Assembly (NCBI GenBank): GCA_038827615.1
Contig: JAWBNK010000001.1
Coordinates: 248,290-312,289, forward strand
Reading direction: 5' to 3'
Length of the DNA stretch: 64,000 nt
From: Thermosphaera sp.
GTDB taxonomy: Archaea > Thermoproteota > Thermoprotei_A > Sulfolobales > Desulfurococcaceae
A program made the position numbers and the translations under genes. Of this stretch, positions 1 through 9,567 are shown piece by piece. The notes beneath the pieces are model-generated. The model searched no databases, was not told the origin of the DNA, and saw only the letters and a program-made list of their open reading frames with translations. Position 1 is the first letter of the stretch, and every line of letters begins with the position of its first letter.

Positions 1-672
1 ATCTCCTATGAACGTTTCAGGGCCAGCAACCCATATGGCTTGGTCAATGCCTACTACCACTAATACTGTTATATTCTCGAACCGGGATCCCGCATTCTCA
101 TACATTTGAAACTTCTGTTTTATTTGAGAAACAACTTCTTCCGCCTCAACCTGTTTGTTAAATATTCTTCCAATAAGCAGGATGTCCAGGTAAACCTCTT
201 CAAGACTCCTTGCGCCTCCTCCGTTGAAGTAAACCGCCGTTATATTGTAGCTTTCGAAGAATTCTCTTAATGGCGCGTGTGCTCCCTTATCGACTAGGAC
301 GATATCGGGAGATAGACTAAGGATCTTTTCAAGATTGACGTCGGACCACCAGTAACCTCCGACATCGGTAATATTCCTTTCTATTAGCTTGCTTGATGCG
401 TTTAAGTATGGTGTTTCCCTTAGTGATTGCCCGTCAACGGCGATCAGCAGATGGTCGAGTCCCAATTCAAACATTATTTCAGTTAGCGACGGGCTTAGGG
501 ATACCACTCTTGTAATATTACTTCTAACCGTTATTCTTCTACCCAGGGCATCGCGAATCTCATATGTCTGGGTTGTTTCCTCTTTACTGACCATGTTAGT
601 AACGAGGATAATGCTCGAGGCCACTAGCATTAATGCAAATATTACTACGGTAATCTGAATTAGCTTGGACAT
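1..672 (-). CDS. ABC transporter substrate-binding protein, Fe/cobalamin (BtuF/FepB) type, 3'-truncated by window edge
   Basis: The reverse strand is open from an ATG at 672 to the window edge, giving 224 residues. An N-terminal hydrophobic anchor (about residues 5-23, no lipobox seen) is followed by an extracellular binding-protein domain. The segment DALGRRITV then VVSLSPSLTEI is the typical opening of the TroA/BtuF fold that binds iron complexes or cobalamin. Asn-X-Ser/Thr sites are frequent, as expected for a surface archaeal protein. The permease and ATPase would lie beyond the edge. Ligand unknown. It is a second system of the kind seen complete at 5.4-8.4 kb. Confidence 0.85.
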   Translation of the reverse strand, partial: MSKLIQITVVIFALMLVASSIILVTNMVSKEETTQTYEIRDALGRRITVRSNITRVVSLSPSLTEIMFELGLDHLLIAVDGQSLRETPYLNASSKLIERNITDVGGYWWSDVNLEKILSLSPDIVLVDKGAHAPLREFFESYNITAVYFNGGGARSLEEVYLDILLIGRIFNKQVEAEEVVSQIKQKFQMYENAGSRFENITVLVVVGIDQAIWVAGPETFIGD

Positions 673-717
673 TTTGTCCAACCTAAAAACTATGAAATCG
701 TGGAAGCCTTTAAAACT

Positions 718-1482
718 TTATTCTTCCCGATATCCCCACATACTTATCAAACTCTCGAGTTCTACGGGTTGCGGATCTGAAACGACAACAATGGTGTGTG
801 GAGGCGGAGGATAAGTATATGAAGCCAATCTTGCAAGGACATCCGCTTTCACAAACTCGTCTCTCCATGAGAGGCGGGCGACTCCCAGGGCTATGGTTTT
901 TTCCAACCTGCCTTCTAGTTCCCTATCGAGATCTAAGAGTATTTTGACAGCCTCAGGTATGGTCATCATCCTCCCAGACTCCACCCTCAAGTCGAGGAGA
1001 ACTATTGTATGTAGCCTTCTTTTCAGGTTTTCATAAATGGTCTCAATGGTTGAATAAGGTTTGAAATAATCTGGAAACACTAGAGTTACCGTTTTTCCAA
1101 ATCTGTAAGTCTGTAATCCGAGCCTGCTGTGAATCAAGGTTATGATTGAGACAGAGTTGACGACCCTAACATCCAATCCTTTCTTAACCGCCTCAAGCCT
1201 TAGAGAGTCATGAGTCGTAGCTATAAACGGGTCCCCGGGTATCGCGATTACTATGTTCTTGCGGAATGCCTCGCTTATTATTTTATCCATGCTTTCTCCT
1301 TCTAGATCGTTTCTGGAAGCAAACACTATCTCTGCACTCGTGTATTCTCTCAAACCTTTAAGGTCGTCCTCGTAGAGTGAAGTATAGGTGTCCACGATTA
1401 CCTTGTCCGCCTTTTTCAAGTAGTCAAGAGCCTCCATTGTTAAGTGTTTAAAGGAATACCCTATGCCGATGAAAACTAGCAT
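718..1482 (-). CDS. dphB: diphthine synthase (diphthamide biosynthesis methyltransferase)
   Basis: The protein is 254 residues, the usual family size. It belongs to the tetrapyrrole methylase fold: the N-terminus MLVFIGIGYSFKHLTMEAL and the later GDPFIATTH loop are family hallmarks. DphB uses S-adenosylmethionine to methylate the modified histidine of elongation factor 2 on the way to diphthamide. An in-frame GTG lies four codons upstream at 1494, but the ATG at 1482 matches family starts. The gene follows the GT-C glycosyltransferase gene by a few bases, so the two may share a transcript without a functional link. Confidence 0.93.
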   Translation of the reverse strand: MLVFIGIGYSFKHLTMEALDYLKKADKVIVDTYTSLYEDDLKGLREYTSAEIVFASRNDLEGESMDKIISEAFRKNIVIAIPGDPFIATTHDSLRLEAVKKGLDVRVVNSVSIITLIHSRLGLQTYRFGKTVTLVFPDYFKPYSTIETIYENLKRRLHTIVLLDLRVESGRMMTIPEAVKILLDLDRELEGRLEKTIALGVARLSWRDEFVKADVLARLASYTYPPPPHTIVVVSDPQPVELESLISMWGYREE

Positions 1483-1486
1483 TTTT

Positions 1487-2821
1487 TCACACACTTCTGC
1501 TCAATTTTTTCACTTTGATCCATACATAAGTAAGATATGCATTGTAGATTAATGTGAAAAATATTTGTGAAACAGGCTTGCTCCGGTTCATCATAGAGAA
1601 AAGTATGCTTAGCAATGGATTGGCCCTGCAGGCTTGCACAAGTGAATAAATCAATGAGGATGATCCAGAGCTTCTCAAGATTATTTCTTCGGCTGAAACC
1701 CAATTTAAATCTTCAACTATAAAAACTTCGTCGCTTGCCACCGCAGCTGCGAAGAGCGTTGAAGTGTTATATACGAAGTGTACTATTAACGGAATAGAGA
1801 TGAAAAGGGTTTGAAAGACCCGCATCCCAGGATCTGTTGAACGCCTGGATATGAAAATTATTATGAAAGGTGCTAACCACGTGAAATAGTTGAAACCCCC
1901 TATTTTATTGAAGACTAGTAGTCCCGTTAGAAGGTAGATGAAATACTTCAAGAAGACTTCCTCTCCATATTCCCTCTCCTTTGCGAAGTAGAAGATTGCA
2001 AGGCCAGTGTAGATTGTAAAGGGCAGAATCCATATCCATGTTAGCCATGAAGGTAAAACGTTTACATTATACCATGTTACATATAATGGTATTGCGAACA
2101 AGCTGAGCTCCTGTGGATATCTTGATGCGTGGAAAAACAACACCTTCCCAATGAACGAGTACGGGTCTACAACTAGGAAAGGAAGAACGAATATGGAGCC
2201 TACGACTGCCACGTTTAACGCCATCCTAACCATTTCATCATATCTTTTACTCTTAAGTCTAACAATGAATGGAAGAAGCAGGAAGGGAGCTAGAATTTGC
2301 TTTACAAGAACAGCAAGAGTTAAATAAATGCACGCCTTCTCGAACTTGTTTCTGACTAGTTGGATGAAACCCAGCAGAAGGAATAGCGACGCAATCAAGT
2401 CGAACTGATATCCTATGAGAATTATGTAACCTGTAGCGTTGGCCAACCACAGGACTCCCGCTCTCCTCCCATATTCTCTCCTCAGGATGAAGTAAATCAA
2501 GTTGAATGATATGATCAAAGGTATTTTGTCTATTAACCTAATAATCTCTATATTACTGCTCAGAGTTACTGCCACATGGTGAGTGAAGACAAATAGTAGG
2601 ATTGGAAGAGGAGGATACGCTATTTTATCATAAATCGATGAGCCATAAATATTGAGTATCCTCCCGGAGACGAAATGAGAATACCATTCTAGGAAGTATC
2701 TTACGTCATAGTAATTCCAACTTGAAGCAGCTAGAAACAATGCCACGGTGTTTGCAATAACCAGTTCTGCATGTGTCTTCAAAGACGCTATGACTTTATT
2801 CATCATTTCCCAGTGTGACAC
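1487..2821 (-). CDS. GT-C-type polytopic membrane glycosyltransferase (putative)
   Basis: This is a 444-residue protein with about ten hydrophobic segments. An early luminal-type loop holds the acidic motif WNYYDVRYFLEW (about residues 35-46), followed by KIAYPPLPILLFV, the arrangement seen in polyprenyl-phosphate-sugar-dependent GT-C enzymes such as PIG-M/ALG-like mannosyltransferases. The likely role is adding a sugar to a lipid-linked or surface glycan at the cytoplasmic membrane; the substrate is not readable. The start is GTG at 2821, with ATG codons five and six codons later as alternatives. It is divergent from the isopentenyl phosphate kinase gene. Confidence 0.6.
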   Translation of the reverse strand: MSHWEMMNKVIASLKTHAELVIANTVALFLAASSWNYYDVRYFLEWYSHFVSGRILNIYGSSIYDKIAYPPLPILLFVFTHHVAVTLSSNIEIIRLIDKIPLIISFNLIYFILRREYGRRAGVLWLANATGYIILIGYQFDLIASLFLLLGFIQLVRNKFEKACIYLTLAVLVKQILAPFLLLPFIVRLKSKRYDEMVRMALNVAVVGSIFVLPFLVVDPYSFIGKVLFFHASRYPQELSLFAIPLYVTWYNVNVLPSWLTWIWILPFTIYTGLAIFYFAKEREYGEEVFLKYFIYLLTGLLVFNKIGGFNYFTWLAPFIIIFISRRSTDPGMRVFQTLFISIPLIVHFVYNTSTLFAAAVASDEVFIVEDLNWVSAEEIILRSSGSSSLIYSLVQACRANPLLSILFSMMNRSKPVSQIFFTLIYNAYLTYVWIKVKKLSRSV

Positions 2822-2878
2822 CGCTTAATCTATAAAAACGTAACAATATATTAACCTTCCCTGACGAGGGTATGGTGT

Positions 2879-3673
2879 TTGGAAAAGGATATCGTATTCC
2901 TAAAGGCTGGAGGAAGCCTTATAACATTCAAGGATAGGCCAGTATCGGTGAATTACGAAGCTTTAAAAACCCTGGCGGAGGCCTTGAAAAAAGTGCATGA
3001 AAACGTCACCATTGTCATGGGCAATGGAGGCGGTAGCTTTGCCCATTACACGGTATCTAAGTATGCTTCGGAGTCAATGCTAAAACTACTGGTTAAATGT
3101 CAGCAGTCAACGAGGTTGCTAAACAGGCTTATCGTAGATTATCTCGTGTTCCACGATATCCCGGCCACGGGATTGCAGACAAGCGCTATAATAGGTTATG
3201 GAAAAGAGACGATAAAAGTGTTTACGCCTCCAATAGTCAACTTGCTTAAAAACAACATAATACCCGTACTCTACGGTGAGTGCATCCCAAGCGATAGTGG
3301 ATCGATCGAGATTTTCTCAACCGAAAAAGTATTTGAAGTCCTGAGTAGCGTTCTCAAGCCCTCGAGGATTGTCTTACTAGCAGACGTGGCTGGAGTTTAT
3401 TCTTGTGACCCTAAAAAGTGTTCAAATCCTAAGCTGATCAGGCATATTAATGATAGTAATCTCAACGAAATCTTAAACTCCTTGGAGGAGGAGTTGGGGA
3501 GGGATGCAACTGGAGGCATGTTTTCAAAGGTTAAATCTATGAGCGAGTTATCAAGGAAGACGGGTGTTAAAGTCATATTAACCTCGGGCTTTAATGCCGA
3601 GTATATCGTGGACGCTGTCACCGGGAAGGTGCCGAAGGAGGCCACGGTCATAGAAGTCGGCGTAAGATATTGA
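2879..3673 (+). CDS. ipk: isopentenyl phosphate kinase
   Basis: This 264-residue member of the amino-acid-kinase fold phosphorylates isopentenyl phosphate to isopentenyl diphosphate, the last step of the modified archaeal mevalonate pathway. Seen directly are an N-terminal LKAGGS phosphate-binding segment (residues 8-13), the glycine-rich GNGGGSFAHY (48-57) whose His56 matches the catalytic histidine of the family, and late DVAGVYSCDP and DATGGMFSKV motifs typical of the clan. The start is TTG at 2879; no better in-frame start exists upstream. It would supply precursors for archaeal lipids. Confidence 0.93.
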   Translation: MEKDIVFLKAGGSLITFKDRPVSVNYEALKTLAEALKKVHENVTIVMGNGGGSFAHYTVSKYASESMLKLLVKCQQSTRLLNRLIVDYLVFHDIPATGLQTSAIIGYGKETIKVFTPPIVNLLKNNIIPVLYGECIPSDSGSIEIFSTEKVFEVLSSVLKPSRIVLLADVAGVYSCDPKKCSNPKLIRHINDSNLNEILNSLEEELGRDATGGMFSKVKSMSELSRKTGVKVILTSGFNAEYIVDAVTGKVPKEATVIEVGVRY

Positions 3674-3701
3674 AGCCTTTAGAGCTGATTAATGTAGCTA
3701 T

Positions 3702-4136
3702 TTAAACTACATATATTGTGCAATATTCGTTAGCGGCCTCAGAATAAGCCCCTCGCCCACCTGGGATCTGTATATATGTCGTGTCCTCGCTGATGACGAT
3801 GTAGTCGGCTAGAAAAGCTCCGGGCATCATGATCGTGACGTAGTTTCCAAGAGGGGTTGATGTAGCTTTAATGGCGAATTCTCCAGTATTCATCTCGGTG
3901 GCCGGAACACTACGGCATTGTTCTCCATTAAATAATTGAAGGAATGTGTGAGAGACGTAGATTCCTCTCTTTCTCCCTCTATCAATGGTTGTTACCTTAA
4001 CGCTTAAGCATCCTTTGATGGTTATCGTTCTGGGCCTCACCTCTAGTTCGTAGTTAGAGGCCTTAATTCTCAAGAACCCTGACGAATACTCCATCAATAA
4101 GCAGGATTTATTTTGAACCAAGATAGGCTTCAGCAA
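3702..4136 (-). CDS. hypothetical protein
   Basis: I do not recognise this family. The protein is up to 144 residues and predominantly beta-strand in character, with no membrane segment. It contains short basic (DRGRKRGIY) and glycine-rich (PGGRGAY) loops. Start choice is uncertain: TTG at 4136 gives the longest form, ATG at 4094 removes fourteen residues and leaves more room for the promoter of the divergent gene at 4206. Codon use resembles its neighbours, which supports a real gene. Confidence 0.6.
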   Translation of the reverse strand: MLKPILVQNKSCLLMEYSSGFLRIKASNYELEVRPRTITIKGCLSVKVTTIDRGRKRGIYVSHTFLQLFNGEQCRSVPATEMNTGEFAIKATSTPLGNYVTIMMPGAFLADYIVISEDTTYIQIPGGRGAYSEAANEYCTIYVV

Positions 4137-4205
4137 GCCAAAAACACCTTTTCAACCGAGTTAAAATTAAAATCTCTTCATACACTAATAAGGATTGGTG
4201 ATATC

Positions 4206-4424
4206 ATGCCAAAGAACCCAACAATATTATTATCCGATGAATTGAGCAAGCATGGATTTGAACTGCTTGATGTTTACCACGGGCGCGATGGCGATGTTAT
4301 TAGGGCTCTAGAAAAAACATCTGGGAGAGTTGTGATTTTAAAGAGTAAGATGCCAATATCCTCGGCAACCTCTCGGGAAGAGATATCATCGATTGCCGAA
4401 GAGATTGTAAAGAAGGCGAAGTGA
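4206..4424 (+). CDS. small hypothetical protein (72 aa)
   Basis: This is a small soluble protein beginning MPKNPTILLSDELSKHGFEL. The ATG at 4206 is chosen because a GGTGAT ribosome binding site sits just upstream (about 4197-4202). A longer frame reaching back to 4113 would overlap the divergent gene and lacks such a site. The sequence reads as a compact alpha/beta fold with a charged C-terminal helix. Function unknown. Confidence 0.6.
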   Translation: MPKNPTILLSDELSKHGFELLDVYHGRDGDVIRALEKTSGRVVILKSKMPISSATSREEISSIAEEIVKKAK

Positions 4425-4708
4425 CGTTTTAAAAGGATCATAGTGTTTAAACGCTTCTTTGACAATGCTTTCTCGCCGACTCAGCAAAACTGTATGGATA
4501 ATGATCTGTTCTCACATGAGATCCAAAGCCTATTATTCCCGATATTCTCGAATAACCTTTTCTCGTATGATTTAGTAATTAGCTCTTTCTCTCCGACGTA
4601 AAAGTTTTAACTACTTGAAAGAGCTTCCTACGCATTAGGGAAAAACTTATTAAGCTTTCAGCGTTATGAGTTCAGTTAGTGCACTAATTTATCAAAGAGG
4701 GTGCACCT

Positions 4709-5389
4709 ATGGTTAGCTACGAATTATTAAGTATGGCTGAAAAAATACATGGGCATGTATGCCCATTTCTGGTTTTAGGTTTAAGGGCTTCCGAGATTGC
4801 GTTATCGAGGTTGGGATTGTATAAGCCTGGAGTATACGAGACTATTAATGAGGAGATACTAGCAGTGGTTGAGACGAACAATTGTTTTGCTGACGGAGTT
4901 CAAGTAGCTACAGGATGCACGTTCGGCAATAATTCCCTCATCTATCTCGATCTAGGAAAGAACGCCGTCACGCTAGTTAAGAGAGGATCAAGGAGAGGTG
5001 TTAGGGTTTATATCGACTCCGATAGGATAAAAAGGGATATTCCAGTTGAGGCGCGCGAATTATTTCACAAAGTAGTTGTCGAGAGAAAGGGGACTAGAGA
5101 AGAGGCTGAAAGGCTGAACAAGGTATGGAGGGAGATAGGACTTGGGATGATCGACCTCCCCGAGGAGATGTTCGACGTCATGGAAGTTGAGATCACGGAG
5201 GAGCTTGAGCGTGCCCCAGTATTCGAAAGCGTGAGGTGCAGTAAATGTGGAGAATTAGCAATGTCCACAAGAATAGTTTACGTGGGTGATAAACCATTTT
5301 GCAAGAGTTGCGCGAACGCTGGCGTGAATGCCGTTATTGGTAGGGGAATAGCTGTCAACGCGAGCCTACCCTACCGAATATTGAGGTAG
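4709..5389 (+). CDS. FmdE-family protein with C-terminal zinc ribbon
   Basis: This 226-residue protein has an N-terminal FmdE domain (the fold named after a molybdenum formylmethanofuran dehydrogenase-associated protein) with HGHVCPF at about residues 14-20 and the conserved NNCFADG and GCTFGNN segments (about 70-95). The C-terminus has two CxxC pairs, CSKCGE and CKSCAN, forming a probable treble-clef/zinc ribbon. No methanogenesis genes are visible, so a role in that pathway is not implied. The gene is 18 bp upstream of, and collinear with, a FecCD-type importer, suggesting a shared role in metal or metal-cofactor handling (inference). Confidence 0.85.
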   Translation: MVSYELLSMAEKIHGHVCPFLVLGLRASEIALSRLGLYKPGVYETINEEILAVVETNNCFADGVQVATGCTFGNNSLIYLDLGKNAVTLVKRGSRRGVRVYIDSDRIKRDIPVEARELFHKVVVERKGTREEAERLNKVWREIGLGMIDLPEEMFDVMEVEITEELERAPVFESVRCSKCGELAMSTRIVYVGDKPFCKSCANAGVNAVIGRGIAVNASLPYRILR

Positions 5390-5407
5390 CAGGAGGGATT
5401 AGCAGAG

Positions 5408-6571
5408 TTGACCGGTAAACCTTACGCGTTAATACTATTAATGATAACTCTCGCGTTTTTCGCGGCATTATCAGCAGTGCTACTCTCTTGGGAGAGATTT
5501 TCAACAATGTCGGGAGTAAATGAAGTTGGGGATAAAACAGAGTCTGACTACGTCACAATAGTTGATTCTCTCGGTAGAACCGTTAAGGTGGAAAAGTATC
5601 CTAAAAGAGTAGTAGCCATAGGTCCAGGAACTCTAAGATTGGTCGTGTATTTGAATGCTACCGGCTTACTCGCGGGAGTTGAGGAGGTAGAGTTGTCGTG
5701 GAGTCCCCTGGGCAGAGACTACGCCATGGCCTACGGGGAGTACTTGAAGAGCCTCCCAGTCATTGGGCCGGGAGGCCCGAGAAGCTCGCCAGACCCGGTT
5801 AGGATTAGGAGCGTCAGCCCTGACCTAGTCATAATGAGCTCTCTATACGCTCAATTATACGACCCAGATAGGCTGTCGACGGAGGTAGAAGCCCCCGTCA
5901 TAGTTATTGACTACGGGGGCGCTGGCTACGTGGAGGTCGATGACTTGAAGAAAGCCCTCACGATCCTAGGCGATGTGCTGAATAGGAGTGAAAGAGCGCG
6001 GGAACTCTGCGACTTCATAGACTCGGTCATTAGAGATCTCGATGCACGAACAAGGAATATCACCACTAAGTCAAGCGTTTATGTGGGTGCAATATCGTAT
6101 AAGGGTGCTCAACCCTTCACCTCCTCCCAGGCAAGATTTCCGCCTCTTGTATTGTTGAACACTAACTCGATCGTTGATAATTTAACATCTACTGTCGGAT
6201 ATGTGTCAGTAGATTTTGAATACATCTTGAGTGCACAGCCGAATTACATTTTCATCGACATTAACAATTTCAATATCGTTAAGGACGAGTTCAACAGGGA
6301 TAAAGACAAGTTCTGCGCGCTAATGGCGTTTAAAGAACGAAGAGTCTACTCGGTGCTTCCATTCAACTATTATCATACCAACATAGCGACAAGCCTCGCT
6401 GATGCATACTTTATAGGTAAGATTCTCTACCCGGGCAACTTCGAGGACGTTGATCCAGTGGCGAAAGCAAACGAGATATTTAAAAAATTCCTGGGTAAGG
6501 AGCTCTATTTATTGTTTGAAGAAGGCTACGGGGTCGGGTTCGCTAATTTGTCGAGTGAGCTAGCTTGCTGA
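5408..6571 (+). CDS. ABC transporter substrate-binding protein, Fe/cobalamin type
   Basis: The product is 387 residues, with an N-terminal membrane anchor (about residues 8-28) followed by a TroA-like binding domain. The opening DSLGRTVKVEKYPKRVVAIG is diagnostic of the BtuF/FecB family. The start is TTG at 5408 behind GGAGGGA at about 5391-5397. It is the first transport gene after the FmdE-like gene and sits 15 bp before the permease, so the four genes are very likely one operon. Ligand not determined; iron complexes, cobalamin and oxyanion-type ligands are all possible for this family. Confidence 0.88.
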   Translation: MTGKPYALILLMITLAFFAALSAVLLSWERFSTMSGVNEVGDKTESDYVTIVDSLGRTVKVEKYPKRVVAIGPGTLRLVVYLNATGLLAGVEEVELSWSPLGRDYAMAYGEYLKSLPVIGPGGPRSSPDPVRIRSVSPDLVIMSSLYAQLYDPDRLSTEVEAPVIVIDYGGAGYVEVDDLKKALTILGDVLNRSERARELCDFIDSVIRDLDARTRNITTKSSVYVGAISYKGAQPFTSSQARFPPLVLLNTNSIVDNLTSTVGYVSVDFEYILSAQPNYIFIDINNFNIVKDEFNRDKDKFCALMAFKERRVYSVLPFNYYHTNIATSLADAYFIGKILYPGNFEDVDPVAKANEIFKKFLGKELYLLFEEGYGVGFANLSSELAC

Positions 6572-6586
6572 AATCGGTGCCGCGGA

Positions 6587-7657
6587 ATGAGCTCTCATGT
6601 ACTCTTCTTATCAAAGTTTTTAAGGCGAAAATTGATCATCCTTGCCACTCTCTTATTCATCCTCGTCCTGCTGATTCCATTAGCATCATCTATTGGGTTT
6701 GGAGGGATGGCTTTTCTAGATTTCTGGAGATTGGTTCTTGGACTTGAAGTCGCCGAGCTGGATAGGGTTGTACTCTGGCTTAGGCTCAGGCGTGTTTTAG
6801 TAGGTGTTTTAGTAGGGGGATTATTGGGTGGGGCCGGTGTGATTGCTCAAGCGGTCTATAGAAATCCGTTGGCATCTCCGTTTACTCTTGGAATTTCGCA
6901 TGCGGCTGCGCTGGGTGTAGCAATAGCCTTGATAACTGGTTATGCTGGAAGATCCTATCCATTATTCTATATAGTATCAAGACCTTACATATTGCCAGTT
7001 ATGGCTTTCATCTTTTCCCTGATTCAATCCCTAATAGTCTTGCTTCTTGCATTTAGAGTCGGCTTAACGCCGAACGCCCTTGTACTATCATCTATCGCTT
7101 TATCCTTCCTCTACCAATCACTCCTTTCTCTTATACAATATCTAGTGCTAAATGAGTTACAATTAGCGACAATTGTTTTCTGGAGTTTCGGCGACTTGAG
7201 CAGGCCCGGCGATATTGAACTGCTTATTTTAATCATCGGCTCCATCCCCATCATTCTAGCCTACATGTTGATCCATGTTGACCTAGACATCATCCTGCTG
7301 GGGGACGATTTAGCAATTTCTTCAGGCATAAACCCGAGGACGTTTAGGCTTGTGGCCACTATAACCGCCTCACTCGGAGCCTCCTTGGCAACCTCTTTCG
7401 TAGGGGTATTAGCATTCTTGTGTCTTCTCTCTCCACATATTGCAAGAGGGTTAGTGGGCGGAAGCCATAAGTATCTAATGCCTGCTTCCATAATCACCGG
7501 GTCAATACTAGTGGTTGTAGCAGATTTGTTCTCCCGGATTCTCCTATACCCTATTACACTACCTGTGGGGATAACGTTATCCATGATGGGCGCGCCATTA
7601 CTGATAATACTACTAAGGGGAACTCGGTATGGCGGTCATAAAGATACTTGGAGTTGA
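6587..7657 (+). CDS. ABC transporter permease, FecCD/BtuC family
   Basis: The protein is 356 residues with roughly nine to ten membrane helices. Family signatures include RLRRVLVGVLVGGLLGGAG near residue 65, NPLASPFTLGISHAAALG (about 96-113) and the ATPase-contacting segment GVLAFLCLLSPHIARGLVG near residue 280. It forms the dimeric channel for the binding protein just upstream. The start is ATG at 6587. The 3' end overlaps the start of the ATPase gene by 29 bp, indicating translational coupling. Confidence 0.92.
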   Translation: MSSHVLFLSKFLRRKLIILATLLFILVLLIPLASSIGFGGMAFLDFWRLVLGLEVAELDRVVLWLRLRRVLVGVLVGGLLGGAGVIAQAVYRNPLASPFTLGISHAAALGVAIALITGYAGRSYPLFYIVSRPYILPVMAFIFSLIQSLIVLLLAFRVGLTPNALVLSSIALSFLYQSLLSLIQYLVLNELQLATIVFWSFGDLSRPGDIELLILIIGSIPIILAYMLIHVDLDIILLGDDLAISSGINPRTFRLVATITASLGASLATSFVGVLAFLCLLSPHIARGLVGGSHKYLMPASIITGSILVVVADLFSRILLYPITLPVGITLSMMGAPLLIILLRGTRYGGHKDTWS

Positions 7658-8393
7658 CGTCCACTACGAGGACTATGAAGCTCTAAGCAATATCACGCTA
7701 GACGTTTCTCCGGGGGAAGTAGTATCCATAATTGGTCCTAACGGTAGCGGGAAGACAACCCTCCTTAAAACTATAGATAAGATAGTAAAGCCATTCAAAG
7801 GTTCCATACTGATCGATGGGAAAAATATTAACAAGTTGAATTGGCGCGAGTTAGCTAAGAAAGTTAGCTACTGTCCCCAGAAAGTGAATACTCTGGGAAC
7901 CACTACTGTCATTGATTTCGTGCTTACCGGTCGAAGACCATATGTTAATTTCGCGTATAGTAAGTTGGATTACGAGAAAGCATATGATGCACTACGCATG
8001 GTTAATTGCTGTGAATTAGCATTTAGGAGACTCGACCAGCTTAGTGGTGGGGAGTTGCAAAGGGTTTTGATAGCTAGAGCTATTGTTGCAGAACCGAAAG
8101 TATTATTAATGGATGAGCCAACCTCCAGTCTGGACCCTAGATACCAGGTTGAAATATTAGAGCTTGTTAAAAAATTCTCGAGAACTAGGAACCTCTCCGT
8201 AATAATGTCCCTTCACGATTTAACACACGCCTACAGGTTTTCTGATAAGATCGTCGTGCTTAAGAGAGGTAGAATAATAGCTGCAGGTCGACCGAGCGAA
8301 GTGTTGACCGAAGAGATCATACTTAAAGCGTTCGATGTAAAAGCAAAAGTGCTCGAGGATCTAAAGGTCGTCGTCATTGAAAGCGTTGTATAG
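7629..8393 (+). CDS. ABC transporter ATP-binding protein, FecE/BtuD family
   Basis: The protein is 254 residues with all motifs intact: Walker A GPNGSGKTT (residues 36-44), signature LSGGE, Walker B VLLMDEP, D-loop SSLDP and switch histidine in SLHDL. It energises the FecCD-type importer encoded just upstream and overlaps the permease gene by 29 bp. It is the last gene of the apparent FmdE-binding protein-permease-ATPase operon. About 130 bp of non-coding sequence separates it from the convergent radical SAM gene. Confidence 0.94.
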   Translation: MAVIKILGVDVHYEDYEALSNITLDVSPGEVVSIIGPNGSGKTTLLKTIDKIVKPFKGSILIDGKNINKLNWRELAKKVSYCPQKVNTLGTTTVIDFVLTGRRPYVNFAYSKLDYEKAYDALRMVNCCELAFRRLDQLSGGELQRVLIARAIVAEPKVLLMDEPTSSLDPRYQVEILELVKKFSRTRNLSVIMSLHDLTHAYRFSDKIVVLKRGRIIAAGRPSEVLTEEIILKAFDVKAKVLEDLKVVVIESVV

Positions 8394-8523
8394 CACCATT
8401 ATCACTTATCCTCAATCATCTACGAACCGAAGATACGGCAAAAGATTAGTGCTGTCTCGGGACTTCTCCAATACTGATGTATTAATGGTTGACATATGCC
8501 TGGTCAAATACCTTTGTTCAACA

Positions 8524-9528
8524 TTATGCGCGAGGCCTGTTGCGGCAACCACTGCAGTGTTTCGTAGAACTCTTAATTAGAGATTTCATCCTCCAACACC
8601 CAAGATTGTGTGAGAATGCGTTTGCCATACAAGCAGATGGCAGATATATTAGCTTCTTCTTGCTGGCTTGTTTCTCAATCAAGCTTTTAATATCGGATGT
8701 GTCAACCGTATATTGAACATTATCTTTCAGATCTTTTTCCCTTCCCTTAAGCCTTCTGATAATCTCGGAGGTATCCAAACCTACGTCTGTAAGCCTGTCC
8801 AATATTGACCTAGTAACTCGCAGGGAACCAGCCACCACACCATGGGCACCTGATTCGGCAGCGTATTCCAAGATCTCATCGATTTCCTTGTCAGTTACCC
8901 CTGGAATTATCGGTCGAAGAAAGAGGAAAGGTTTAAACCCGTATAGTCTCAAGAGGCTGATCGTTTCAAACCTTTTCTCAACTGGTGGGGCTAACGGTTC
9001 TAGTAGTTTCTGATGGCTCAATGTCGAAACACTTATTAACGGAGAGATCTCGGGATCAAGGGTTTTCAGCGTTTCAACGTCTCTATGGTCTAGGCTCATT
9101 TTCGTTGAAAACTGAACAGGGTTGCCCAAGTATTTCTTAATAAACTCGATGTACTCGAATGTTTTCTTTTTTGATAGCGGTAGGAAAGGTTCTGTAACGC
9201 TGCCGAGTGCGATCAGTGTTCCGCTCGGACCTGGGATGAAGTTTTCGTTTGAAACAAGCGCGTACACTAACTGTGCTCCGGACAAGGGATAATCTTTGAA
9301 GTTCGGTTTAAAACCCATGCTGTAGATGTAACAGTAGACGCATTGAAGAGGGCATCCAATGCCTGTGTGCACCGTTAATCCGCAGGGGCGAGGAGGCCTC
9401 CTAGCATGCGGGTCACGCAAAGCCTCTTTCAACTCTCTCTGTGTTAGAAACGCTTGAATTTTTTCGAGCAATACTCTCTTATACTTAATTACCTCGCCAA
9501 TGTCTCCGAACTCCATGTTTTTAACCAT
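8524..9528 (-). CDS. radical SAM protein, SplB-like (COG1533-type)
   Basis: This 334-residue protein has the radical SAM cluster motif CPLQCVYC (Cys59, Cys63, Cys66), which binds a 4Fe-4S cluster and S-adenosylmethionine. The surrounding layout (GCPLQCVYCYIYSMGF, later FSTKMSLDHR and RPIIPGVTD) resembles the spore-photolyase-like family whose archaeal substrates are unknown. A second cysteine group near the C-terminus (CMANAF, GCWRMK, HCSGC) may hold another cluster. The start is ATG at 9528; a second ATG lies four codons in. It is convergent with the FecE-type ATPase gene and divergent from the next gene. Confidence 0.8.
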   Translation of the reverse strand: MVKNMEFGDIGEVIKYKRVLLEKIQAFLTQRELKEALRDPHARRPPRPCGLTVHTGIGCPLQCVYCYIYSMGFKPNFKDYPLSGAQLVYALVSNENFIPGPSGTLIALGSVTEPFLPLSKKKTFEYIEFIKKYLGNPVQFSTKMSLDHRDVETLKTLDPEISPLISVSTLSHQKLLEPLAPPVEKRFETISLLRLYGFKPFLFLRPIIPGVTDKEIDEILEYAAESGAHGVVAGSLRVTRSILDRLTDVGLDTSEIIRRLKGREKDLKDNVQYTVDTSDIKSLIEKQASKKKLIYLPSACMANAFSHNLGCWRMKSLIKSSTKHCSGCRNRPRA

Positions 9529-9567
9529 GAATTCATGAATTATTTATAGGGATATAGGTTTAGAAAA

